From: Halobacteriales archaeon QH_10_65_19
GTDB lineage: Archaea > Halobacteriota > Halobacteria > Halobacteriales > Haloarculaceae
Direction of reading: 5' to 3'
Length of the DNA: 12,148 bases
Assembly (NCBI GenBank): GCA_003022085.1
Contig: PXQK01000029.1
Coordinates: forward strand, 1-12,148
Below, in pieces: positions 6,468 through 12,148 of this stretch; position 1 is the first letter of the stretch; each line of letters starts with the position of its first letter. A program made the position numbers and the translations under genes. The notes under the pieces were generated by a model. The model saw only the letters and a list, made by a program, of their open reading frames with translations. It did no database searches and had not been told where the DNA came from.

Positions 6468-6765
6468 TCACCCGGCATCCCCGAAGTCGACGCCGGCGAG
6501 CCACATACCCGTGTCGCCGTCCCAGCCACCGACTGTGACCCCTCCACCCTCGAACGTTCCGAGCGCGACCGACAGACTCCCGGCCCCGTGGTTCGCCGGT
6601 CGTTACGAACCCGTCGCCATACCGATGAAGGTCCGCCACGTACTGCACGTCCTGGGTCCGCCGCCGGACGAACTCGCCGTCGCCCGTCGTCCGGACGAGT
6701 ACCCCCCAGACCCGGTGTCGGGTATCGAGCGGGTCTCCCCACCGTAGAGTATACTGTCGGGATAG
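6468..6765 (-). pseudogene. Frameshifted remnant of a small haloarchaeal gene
   Basis: On the minus strand one frame, open below a TGA at 6766-6768, reads like real haloarchaeal protein: TLRWGDPLDTRHRVWGVLV, then RTQDVQYVADLHRYGDGFVT, until about 6570. Past that point the same frame turns Arg-rich and implausible. The neighbouring frame continues sensibly with LGTFEGGGVTVGGWDGDTG and ends at a TGA at 6468-6470. The switch falls in the CG-rich spot at 6561-6570, where loss of one CG dinucleotide would explain it. No in-frame ATG, GTG or TTG opens the first segment, so the start also appears lost. I do not recognise a function. It lies between the SnoaL-like gene and hemE, immediately after the hemE stop on the same strand. 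Confidence 0.5.
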
Positions 6766-6780
6766 TCACGCACGACCGTA

Positions 6781-7791
6781 TCACTCCCACTCGAACTGCT
6801 TTGCTGTTCCGACGAACGCCTGAACCGACTCGACGGGGGTGTCCTTGTCGACGCCGTGGCCGAGGTTGAGAACGTGTCCGTGTGGCCCGGCGGCCTCGAT
6901 AACTTCGCGGGTCCGCTCGCGGACGAACGCCGGGTCACCAAAGAGGTGTGAGGGGTCGAGATTCCCCTGGACGGGCCGGTCGCCGAGCACCTCGCGTGCC
7001 CGCTCGATGTCGACAGTCCAGTCGAGGCCGACGACATCTGCTCCCGTCTCGGCGAGCAGGTCGAGCCGGCCGTTCATCCGCCGGACGAAGACGATGCTCG
7101 GCGCGTCGAGGTCCGCGAGGATCCGGCGGTGCAGCGGGAGCAGGAACTCCCGGTAGTCGGCCCGCGAGAGCTCCCCGGCGTAGGTGTCGAACAGCTGGAC
7201 GACGTCGGCGCCGTGGTCGATCTGGAACGCGAGGTACTCGCTGACGACGTCGGCAAACGCGGCGAGCAGCGTCCGGAAGGCCTCCGGGTGGCGGGCGCGC
7301 AGCTTCCGGAGGGGCATGTCTGTCCTGCTGGGCTCGCCCGCGACTGCGTATGACGCAAGCGTGAACGGGCCGCCGGCGAAGCCGACGAGCGCCGCCTCGT
7401 CGCCGACCCGCGCCTCCAACAGGTCGAGTAACTCGCCGACGTAGGCGATCTCCTCGGCCACGTCGCCGTGCTCGCGGTCGACGTCCTCCGGGCCCGCGAC
7501 GGGGTTGTCGACGACCGGCCCCACGCCGCTCTCGATGTGGTAGTTGAAGCCGAGCGGTTCGAGCACTGTCAGGATGTCCGAGAACAGTACCACCCCGTCG
7601 GGCCGGTAGTACTCCCAGGGCAGCAGCGTGATCTCCGCTGCGATCTCGGGCGTTTTGATCGCCTCGAGGAAGCTGTGTCGTTCGCGGATCTCGCGGTACT
7701 CGGGGATATGACGGCCAGCCTGTCGCATCAGCCAGACCGGGGGACGCTCGGTTCGCTCCCCGTGGGCGGCGCGGACAAGGAGCTTCTCCAT
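6781..7791 (-). CDS. hemE: Uroporphyrinogen decarboxylase
   Basis: The 336-aa product decarboxylates the four acetate side chains of uroporphyrinogen III to give coproporphyrinogen III, in the cytosol. Key signatures are WLMRQAGRHIPEYR (residues 20-33; Arg23 and Arg27 correspond to substrate-binding arginines), FSDIL with Asp72, the likely catalytic aspartate, GFAGGPFTLASY, DTYAGELS with the conserved Tyr, and GNLDPSHLF near the end. Length is normal for this TIM-barrel family. The usual RQAGRY appears here as RQAGRH. A GTG at 7792-7794 directly precedes the ATG at 7789-7791; I chose the ATG, but either fits a leaderless mRNA from a TATA-like TCTTAAC (7816-7822, minus strand). No other heme gene is in the window. 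Confidence 0.96.
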   Translation of the reverse strand: MEKLLVRAAHGERTERPPVWLMRQAGRHIPEYREIRERHSFLEAIKTPEIAAEITLLPWEYYRPDGVVLFSDILTVLEPLGFNYHIESGVGPVVDNPVAGPEDVDREHGDVAEEIAYVGELLDLLEARVGDEAALVGFAGGPFTLASYAVAGEPSRTDMPLRKLRARHPEAFRTLLAAFADVVSEYLAFQIDHGADVVQLFDTYAGELSRADYREFLLPLHRRILADLDAPSIVFVRRMNGRLDLLAETGADVVGLDWTVDIERAREVLGDRPVQGNLDPSHLFGDPAFVRERTREVIEAAGPHGHVLNLGHGVDKDTPVESVQAFVGTAKQFEWE

Positions 7792-7874
7792 CACCTAATG
7801 GTTCGCCGGACGAACGTTAAGATTTCCGGGATCGTACGGACAACCATTTACCTGCCCGGCAGGAACCAGTGGGT
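7792..7874. promoter_or_regulatory. Compact divergent promoter between hemE and adk
   Basis: In 83 bp, a TATA-like TCTTAAC on the minus strand (7816-7822) serves hemE, and CATTTACC on the plus strand (about 7844-7851) serves adk. Each lies about 25-30 bp before its start codon, consistent with two leaderless transcripts. This spacing also supports the ATG at 7875 over an in-frame GTG at 7869 for adk. Confidence 0.55.
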
Positions 7875-8528
7875 ATGACTGCTCCGAACATTCTCATCAT
7901 GGGGCCACAGGGTTCCGGCAAGGGTACACAAAGCAGCAACATCGTCGAGAAGTACGAGGTCGAACACGTTACGACCGGCGATGCGCTGCGCGCCAACAAG
8001 GACATGGATATCAGCGACATGGACACTGAGTACGACACACCGCGGGCCTACATGGACGCGGGCGACCTCGTTCCCGACGTGGTGGTCGACGCCATTGTCG
8101 AGGAAGCGCTCTCGGAGGCCGACGGGTTCGTGCTCGACGGCTACCCGCGGAACTCCGATCAGGCACAGGCACTCGACGGGATGGCCGATCTTGACGCCGT
8201 GATTTCACTGTCGGTGAGCCACGAGGTGTCGGTGAAGCGGCTGACCGGTCGCCGCGTCTGTGAGGACTGCGGGGCCAACTACCACGTCGAGTTCGACCAG
8301 CCCGACGAGGAGGGCGTCTGTGAGGAGTGTGGTGGCAGCCTCATCCAGCGCGACGACGACACGCAAGCGGCCGTCGAGAACCGGCTCGACATCTTCGAGG
8401 AGGAGACCCAACCCGTTGTCGACCGGTACCGCGGCCGCGAGGAGTTCGTCGAGGTCGACGGTGAACAGCCACCGGATGCCGTCTGGGAGGACGTCGAGGC
8501 CGCGCTGGAAGAGCGGGTCGACGCCTGA
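7875..8528 (+). CDS. adk: Adenylate kinase, long zinc-LID form
   Basis: The 217-aa product converts AMP + ATP to 2 ADP. It has the P-loop GPQGSGKGTQ (residues 10-19), the AMP-binding segment TTGDALR (33-39), DGYPRN (88-93) and a LID domain with four cysteines (129, 132, 149, 152) spaced as CxxC...CxxC, expected to hold a structural zinc. This is the bacterial-like Adk with LID, not the short archaeal AdkA type; haloarchaea commonly use it. It is the first gene of the conserved adk-DUF106-cmk-cbf5 cluster, 54 bp before the next gene. In most archaea this cluster adjoins secY, which is not seen here; hemE lies upstream instead. Confidence 0.96.
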   Translation: MTAPNILIMGPQGSGKGTQSSNIVEKYEVEHVTTGDALRANKDMDISDMDTEYDTPRAYMDAGDLVPDVVVDAIVEEALSEADGFVLDGYPRNSDQAQALDGMADLDAVISLSVSHEVSVKRLTGRRVCEDCGANYHVEFDQPDEEGVCEECGGSLIQRDDDTQAAVENRLDIFEEETQPVVDRYRGREEFVEVDGEQPPDAVWEDVEAALEERVDA

Positions 8529-8550
8529 CCGCCGGACCAGAACTGTAAAA

Positions 8551-8559
8551 TTCATAACC
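8551..8559 (+). promoter_or_regulatory. TATA-like box of the DUF106 gene
   Basis: TTCATAACC, within an A+T-rich patch just after the adk stop, lies 24-32 bp before the ATG at 8583. The DUF106 gene may therefore have its own leaderless transcript besides read-through from adk. Confidence 0.45.
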
Positions 8560-8582
8560 GACCACCTCGTAACCTTCAACTG

Positions 8583-9470
8583 ATGCCACGCACAGCACGG
8601 AAAGTAGACGAGCTGGCCGACGAGGGCGAGCACATGACAGACGCGCTCTCGCGGGTGCTCACCGTCGCCGAGGAGCAGGGAACGGTCACCTGGAGCGACA
8701 TCAGCGACGACCTCTCCAGCGGCGAGTGGGGGCGACTCATCGAGAAGGGGCTGCTCGTTGACGCCGGCGGCGAGGGGTTCGTGATCGACGACCCCGACGG
8801 CGTCCGAGACGCCCTCCACGACGCTGACCCGTCGGCGGGCGAGGACGACGACCTCTCGTGGACCGTCTACGACAAGATGGCTGCCCTGACGGTTGTCGGG
8901 ATGTTCCTCGGGTACGCGTTCAGCTCGGTCCGGGCGGTTATCGGCGGCGTCATCGACATCGTCCTGGGCCCACTCCACTCGTTCATGCCGTTCTACCTCG
9001 TCATCCTGGTGCTGGCCATCCTGACAGGCGTCTTCTCGACGTTCCTGCAGGACAACCTGATGAACACGTCGGTGATGGGTGACTACCGGGAGAAGAGCCA
9101 GGAGCTCAAAGAGCGGCGCAAGCGGGCCAAGGAACGCGGCGACGACGAGGAGCTCGAACGGATCCAGGAAGAGCAGATGGAGATGATGAGCGAGAACCTC
9201 GGCGTGTTCAAAGCACAGTTCCGCCCCATGATCTGGATTATGACGCTGACAATCCCGGTGTTCCTCTGGATGTATTACATCGTGCGCGACGGCACCGTCG
9301 AGGCCGCGCTCGATCCGGTGGTCATCATGCCACTGGTGGGCGAGGTCACCAGCTGGACGGCGGGTGTCGTCGGGCCGTTCCAGGCCTGGCTACTCTGGTA
9401 TTTCATCTGCTCGCTGGGGTTCACCCAGATCCTCCGGAAGGCGATGAACGTCCAGACCTCCCCGACCTGA
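8583..9470 (+). CDS. DUF106 membrane protein, Oxa1/EMC3/TMCO1-like insertase
   Basis: The 295-aa product belongs to DUF106, the archaeal arm of the Oxa1 superfamily (related to EMC3, TMCO1 and Get1), thought to insert membrane proteins co-translationally. Hydrophobic segments fall at about 99-121, 134-157, 215-234 and 266-286. Between the second and third lies a charged coiled coil (about 166-210, REKSQELKERRKRAKERG and following), the cytosolic feature that defines the family. Residues 1-85 form an extra acidic, soluble domain that resembles a small winged helix (VTWSDISDDL, RLIEKGLLVD, EGFVIDDPDGV), longer than in many archaeal homologues. The position between adk and cmk is the standard archaeal context, which supports the assignment. 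Insertase activity is inferred from family, not sequence alone. Confidence 0.9.
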   Translation: MPRTARKVDELADEGEHMTDALSRVLTVAEEQGTVTWSDISDDLSSGEWGRLIEKGLLVDAGGEGFVIDDPDGVRDALHDADPSAGEDDDLSWTVYDKMAALTVVGMFLGYAFSSVRAVIGGVIDIVLGPLHSFMPFYLVILVLAILTGVFSTFLQDNLMNTSVMGDYREKSQELKERRKRAKERGDDEELERIQEEQMEMMSENLGVFKAQFRPMIWIMTLTIPVFLWMYYIVRDGTVEAALDPVVIMPLVGEVTSWTAGVVGPFQAWLLWYFICSLGFTQILRKAMNVQTSPT

Positions 9471-9553
9471 GCGGTCGGCAACCGTACCTGAGGCCGCTCT
9501 CCCCCTGCGGCCGAACTCGCAACCTCTTTCAGCCTCACTCACTCACCTAGTGT

Positions 9554-10135
9554 ATGTTGATCACTGTCTCCGGCCCGGCCGGCAGCGGAAAGACAACGCT
9601 CGCTGCCTCGCTGGCCGACCGCCTCGGCTACGAGCACGTCTCCGGGGGCGACATTTTCCGGGAGATCGCGGCCGAGCGCGACATGACGCCGCTGGAGTTG
9701 AACCGCATCGCCGAGGACGACGAGGAGATCGACCGCGATCTGGACCGCCGGCTGCGCTCGGTCGCCCGCGAGCGCGAGGAGGTGGTGCTTGAGTCCCGGC
9801 TCGCGGGATGGATGGCCGGCGAATACGCCGACCTCCGGACCTGGCTCGACGCCCCGTTCGACGTCCGCGCCGAGCGCGTCGCCGACCGCGAGGAAAAGCC
9901 CCTCGAGACGGCCCGCGAGGAAACCGTGGCGCGCAGCAAGAGCGAGGCCGGCCGCTACGAGGCCTACTACGGCATCGATATCACGGACCTGACGATCTAC
10001 GACCTCGTGATCAACACCGCCCGCTGGAGCCCCGATGGGGTGCTTTTGCTCGTCGAAGAGGCCGTCGCGACCTACGACCCGGCAGCCGACGAGGGACAGA
10101 CGCTCGTGACCGGTGTCACTCACGAGTTCGAGTGA
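9554..10135 (+). CDS. cmk: Archaeal-type cytidylate kinase
   Basis: The 193-aa product phosphorylates CMP (and dCMP) to the diphosphate using ATP. It has the P-loop GPAGSGKTT (residues 7-15), the substrate-side motif HVSGGDIFR (28-36), ESRLAGWMAG (80-89) and the conserved SEAGRYEAYYGIDI (130-143), which mark the archaeal Cmk type. Length is normal. The ATG at 9554 gives the P-loop six residues from the N-terminus, as expected. It lies 83 bp after the DUF106 gene with no strong TATA box in the gap, and 13 bp before cbf5, so it is probably co-transcribed with cbf5. Confidence 0.95.
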   Translation: MLITVSGPAGSGKTTLAASLADRLGYEHVSGGDIFREIAAERDMTPLELNRIAEDDEEIDRDLDRRLRSVAREREEVVLESRLAGWMAGEYADLRTWLDAPFDVRAERVADREEKPLETAREETVARSKSEAGRYEAYYGIDITDLTIYDLVINTARWSPDGVLLLVEEAVATYDPAADEGQTLVTGVTHEFE

Positions 10136-10148
10136 CGGGGCCGGAGGG

Positions 10149-11132
10149 ATGAATCTACGCGATCCACCCGGCCGCCGCTCCCCGGCAGCACTGCTCTCGT
10201 TCGGGGTCATCAACCTCGACAAACCGCCGGGGCCGTCCGCCCACCAGGTCGCGGAGTGGGTCCGCGAACTCGCGGGAGACGCGCTGGCGGACCGGAAGCA
10301 CACGACAGGTGACGCCGGTGGTTCCGTCGCCGGCGACGGGGACGAGAGTGGAGGCACAGAAACAGGAATCGACCGAGTTGCCCACGCCGGCACGCTCGAC
10401 CCGAAGGTGACAGGTTCGCTCCCGTTTATGCTCGGGGACGCCACGCGACTCGCCCAGGTGTTCGACGACAGCGTCAAGGAGTACGTCGCAGTGCTGGAGC
10501 TCCACGGCCCGGCGCCGTCGGACTGTGAGGCCATCGTCGCCGAGTTCGAGGGCGAGATCCACCAGAAGCCGCCCCGAAAGAGCGCGGTCCGGCGGCGGCT
10601 GCGTGTGCGCGAGATTCACGATATCGCGGTCCTCGAGCGCGACGGCCGGCAGGTGCTCCTCGGGGTCCGCTGTGAGTCGGGCACCTACGTCCGGAAGCTC
10701 TGTCACGACCTGGGGCTCGCGCTGGGGACCGGCGCGCACATGGGCGACCTCCGGCGGACTGCCACGGGTACGTTCGACGACACGACGCTCGTCTCGATGG
10801 AGACGTTCGCCGACGCGCTGGCCTTCTGGATCGAGGACGACAACCCGGAGCCCCTGTGCGACGTTGTCGACCCGGCCGAGCGGGCGCTCGTGACGCTACC
10901 ACGCGTGTTGATCGCTCCCAGTTCCGCCCGGGAGGTTGCGGAGGGGGCTCCGGTGTACGCCCCCGGTGTGATCGACGTTGCGCCGGCGGAGGTCGGGGGC
11001 GCGGAGCCGACCGACAACGCGCTGGTCGCGTGCTACATGCCCAACGGCGCGGCGGTCTGTCTTGGCCGCCTGGTCGGCGACCCGGACGCCGACAGCGGGA
11101 CTGTCGTCGATCTTGAGCGGGTCCTGGTTTAG
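10149..11132 (+). CDS. truB: rRNA pseudouridine synthase Cbf5 (TruB family)
   Basis: The 327-aa product is the archaeal TruB-family synthase that, with Nop10, Gar1 and L7Ae, makes pseudouridine in rRNA guided by H/ACA RNAs; it can also modify tRNA U55. The catalytic Asp is in HAGTLDPKVTG (Asp84). Further motifs are INLDKPPGPSAHQV (21-34), KPPRKSAV and CESGTYVRKLCHDLG. A C-terminal PUA domain follows (about 245-327, with RVLIAPSSAREVAEGAPVYA). An acidic Gly/Asp/Ser-rich insertion of about 25 residues (50-75) precedes the catalytic motif; such loops are common in haloarchaeal copies. The ATG at 10149 is chosen over an upstream in-frame GTG overlapping cmk. GGAGG stands unusually close, one base before the ATG. 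Last gene of the adk cluster. Confidence 0.95.
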   Translation: MNLRDPPGRRSPAALLSFGVINLDKPPGPSAHQVAEWVRELAGDALADRKHTTGDAGGSVAGDGDESGGTETGIDRVAHAGTLDPKVTGSLPFMLGDATRLAQVFDDSVKEYVAVLELHGPAPSDCEAIVAEFEGEIHQKPPRKSAVRRRLRVREIHDIAVLERDGRQVLLGVRCESGTYVRKLCHDLGLALGTGAHMGDLRRTATGTFDDTTLVSMETFADALAFWIEDDNPEPLCDVVDPAERALVTLPRVLIAPSSAREVAEGAPVYAPGVIDVAPAEVGGAEPTDNALVACYMPNGAAVCLGRLVGDPDADSGTVVDLERVLV

Positions 11133-11151
11133 TTTTCTTGGTCAGCAGGTC

Positions 11152-11262
11152 ATAGTGATTGTTGTGACTCTTTACCGCCGGGTATTCCTCAGACGCCAGT
11201 TTCGAGCCGTGAAACCGCCGCTATTGCGACATGGTGCCGAAAACAATCACAGCAATCACTAT
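11152..11262. repeat. Long imperfect palindrome, copy B (expanded interior)
   Basis: The outer arms ATAGTGATTGTTGTGA (from 11152) and the complement of TCACAGCAATCACTAT (ending 11262) match at 15 of 16 positions and share the outer motif of copies A and C. The interior is longer and different. It lacks the GGGATCGACCGC block and instead has its own hairpin GTTTC/GAAAC at 11199-11215. It starts 19 bp after the cbf5 stop. Confidence 0.7.
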
Positions 11263-11273
11263 CAGACTCGTCC

Positions 11274-11290
11274 TGATTATTGTGATCCCG
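11274..11290 (+). repeat. Solitary half-arm of the palindrome family
   Basis: TGATTATTGTGATCCCG matches the left-arm outer motif of copy C (TGATTATTGTGAG) but has no clear partner downstream. It can pair 9 of 11 with the right arm of copy B (11248-11258), giving an alternative hairpin to the one formed within copy B. Confidence 0.45.
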
Positions 11291-11350
11291 TTGTTCGGGC
11301 CATGACACAGTCGATGGACTGTTGTGGCACTGTACGGAGTCACGTCCGGG

Positions 11351-11357
11351 TGTATAC
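11351..11357 (+). promoter_or_regulatory. TATA-like box before the 92-aa gene
   Basis: TGTATAC within GGTGTATACGTA is an A+T-rich site about 40 bp before the GTG at 11395. Initiation near 11378-11382 would leave a leader of about 15 nt. This favours the downstream start, but only by spacing. Confidence 0.35.
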
Positions 11358-11394
11358 GTACAAGATTCAAGTCGCTCGGGCCGAGAGAACAGGT

Positions 11395-11673
11395 GTGAAC
11401 CGGGAGGTGCTCCGGACTGAACTGGCGGATGCGTTCGGCGGCTCCGAGCGCACGCGCCGCATCGTCGCCAGAACTGCGAGTGACCTCGCCGACTCCGGGC
11501 GGCTCGAGGGCGACATGGGCATCGAGGTGACGCCCAGAACCGTCATCTCGAATCTGGAGGACGCGCCGGAGGAGTACTCGCTGGTCGAGCGGTGGAACTG
11601 GTGGGTCGGCTCGCTGGACCTCTCCCATGGCGGGTACCAGCGGTTTTTCATCCGGACTAATCTGGCGGAGTAG
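11395..11673 (+). CDS. Small haloarchaeal protein of unknown function (WNWWVG motif)
   Basis: The product is a 92-aa soluble protein whose family I recall only as haloarchaeal hypothetical proteins. The N-terminal part (REVLRTELADAFGGSERTRR) looks helical and is followed by ASDLADSGR. The C-terminal half carries a striking ERWNWWVGSLDLSHGGYQRF (residues about 66-85) with three tryptophans in four residues. No catalytic motif, membrane segment or Cys pair is evident. The GTG at 11395 is preferred because residues before it in the same frame overlap degenerate repeat DNA; an ATG at 11302 would add 31 residues including two Cys. It lies between palindromes B and C and converges on the CPCC gene. 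Confidence 0.7.
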   Translation: MNREVLRTELADAFGGSERTRRIVARTASDLADSGRLEGDMGIEVTPRTVISNLEDAPEEYSLVERWNWWVGSLDLSHGGYQRFFIRTNLAE

Positions 11674-11766
11674 TGTCGGCCCGGGAGCGGAGCAAGGTGA
11701 CGCCCCCAGATCGTGAACTCCAGACGGCCTGGAGTCGAACAGACGCCAGTGGATGTCGAATTTCTC

Positions 11767-11848
11767 ATAGTGATTATTGTGAGTCGTTCCGGGATCGACC
11801 GCGGTACTACGTGCGGTCGACCCGGTAAACAGTCACAATAATCACTAT
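11767..11848. repeat. Long imperfect palindrome, copy C
   Basis: Arms of 36 nt (11767-11802 and 11813-11848) match at 30 positions around a 10-nt loop. The outer arm is ATAGTGATTATTGTGAG and the inner arm GGGATCGACCGC, answered by GCGGTCGACCCGG. It sits between two convergent genes, and its last base is the first plus-strand base of the CPCC gene stop codon (TCA, 11848-11850). Relative to copy A, an A/T pair replaces a G/C pair in the TTRTT core on both arms, so pairing is kept. Confidence 0.85.
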
Positions 11849-12144
11849 CAGTACGGCCAGTTCGGATCGCGGTCTTCGGCAACCGCAGGGTCGCGGGTGT
11901 CGTCAACGACATCTTCGCTCGCAGCACCGATCTCGCGGAAGTTCTCGCGAGCCTCCCGCAGGGAGATGTGATTCGTGTCGCTGACGTACTCCACGTCGGA
12001 GAACTGGATGGGGTCGTCCATCCAGTGGCAGACGGGACAGACCTCGTACGATCCCGGCTGACCTTCCGGGAGCGTGAGGTAGCCACAGCACGGACAGTAC
12101 CCGAGTTCGCGCGCGGCTGGATTCCCTGGCGTCCCCGATTCCAT
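11848..12144 (-). CDS. Cysteine-rich CPCC-domain protein
   Basis: The 98-aa product begins with a small Cys-rich domain: GYCPCCGYLTLPE (residues 15-28; Cys17, 19 and 20) and YEVCPVCHWMDDP (33-45; Cys36 and 39). This is the signature of the CPCC family (Cys_rich_CPCC), presumably a zinc-binding knuckle; its role is not established. The rest is an acidic tail with NHISLREARENFREIG, a conserved-looking helix, and a closing DPNWPY. The ATG at 12142-12144 gives a typical length, though an earlier start beyond the window edge cannot be excluded. The stop codon abuts palindrome C, and the gene converges with the 92-aa gene. Confidence 0.85.
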   Translation of the reverse strand: MESGTPGNPAARELGYCPCCGYLTLPEGQPGSYEVCPVCHWMDDPIQFSDVEYVSDTNHISLREARENFREIGAASEDVVDDTRDPAVAEDRDPNWPY

Positions 12145-12148
12145 ACCC

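Noticed and set aside
6751..6760. ATACTGTCGG matching the end of the 5766-5875 element
   Set aside because: Ten bases without a second arm are not enough to call another copy.
11302..11394. N-terminal extension of the 92-aa protein from the ATG at 11302
   Set aside because: The added residues overlap degenerate repeat DNA and the TATA-like site at 11351, and look unlike the rest of the protein; it remains possible.

Overview
The window reads as chromosomal DNA of a haloarchaeon (class Halobacteria). The reasons are high G+C, very acidic proteins rich in Asp and Glu, archaeal ribosomal stalk genes of haloarchaeal type, TATA-like boxes about 25 bp before start codons (leaderless transcripts), and GGAGGTGA-type ribosome binding sites inside operons.

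Layout, left to right. A class III aminotransferase is read leftward (174-1514). Divergent from it is the ribosomal operon rpl1-rpl10-rpl12 (1869-3850), with a TATA box, a leader of about 65 nt holding two hairpins, and translationally coupled genes. The rpl12 gene is odd: in-frame, but it lacks about 20 codons that normally encode helix 3 of the dimerisation domain. After a palindromic repeat comes a TctA/DUF112-type membrane protein (4165-5397). Next is a gene-poor stretch with a decayed metallo-beta-lactamase-like C-terminus, a 110-bp element bounded by inverted repeats, and a SnoaL-like gene (6013-6447). A frameshifted leftward gene remnant (about 6468-6765) lies between SnoaL and hemE (6781-7791, leftward). 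Divergent from hemE is the conserved archaeal cluster adk - DUF106 (Oxa1/EMC3-like insertase) - cmk - cbf5/truB (7875-11132). The right end holds a small haloarchaeal protein of unknown function and a leftward CPCC zinc-binding-type protein.

How the genes work together. Stalk proteins L1, L10 and L12 serve translation-factor recruitment and E-site function. Adk and Cmk supply nucleotides, the DUF106 protein probably inserts membrane proteins, and Cbf5 modifies rRNA; in archaea these four genes habitually sit together near translation and secretion genes. HemE is a porphyrin-pathway enzyme with no partner here.

The most unusual structural signal is a family of long imperfect palindromes (3893-3968, 11152-11262, 11767-11848), all in gene-free DNA downstream of genes. 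Their arms keep pairing through a compensatory base change, and two copies share the same left/right asymmetry. No CRISPR array, tRNA, rRNA or complete transposon was found.
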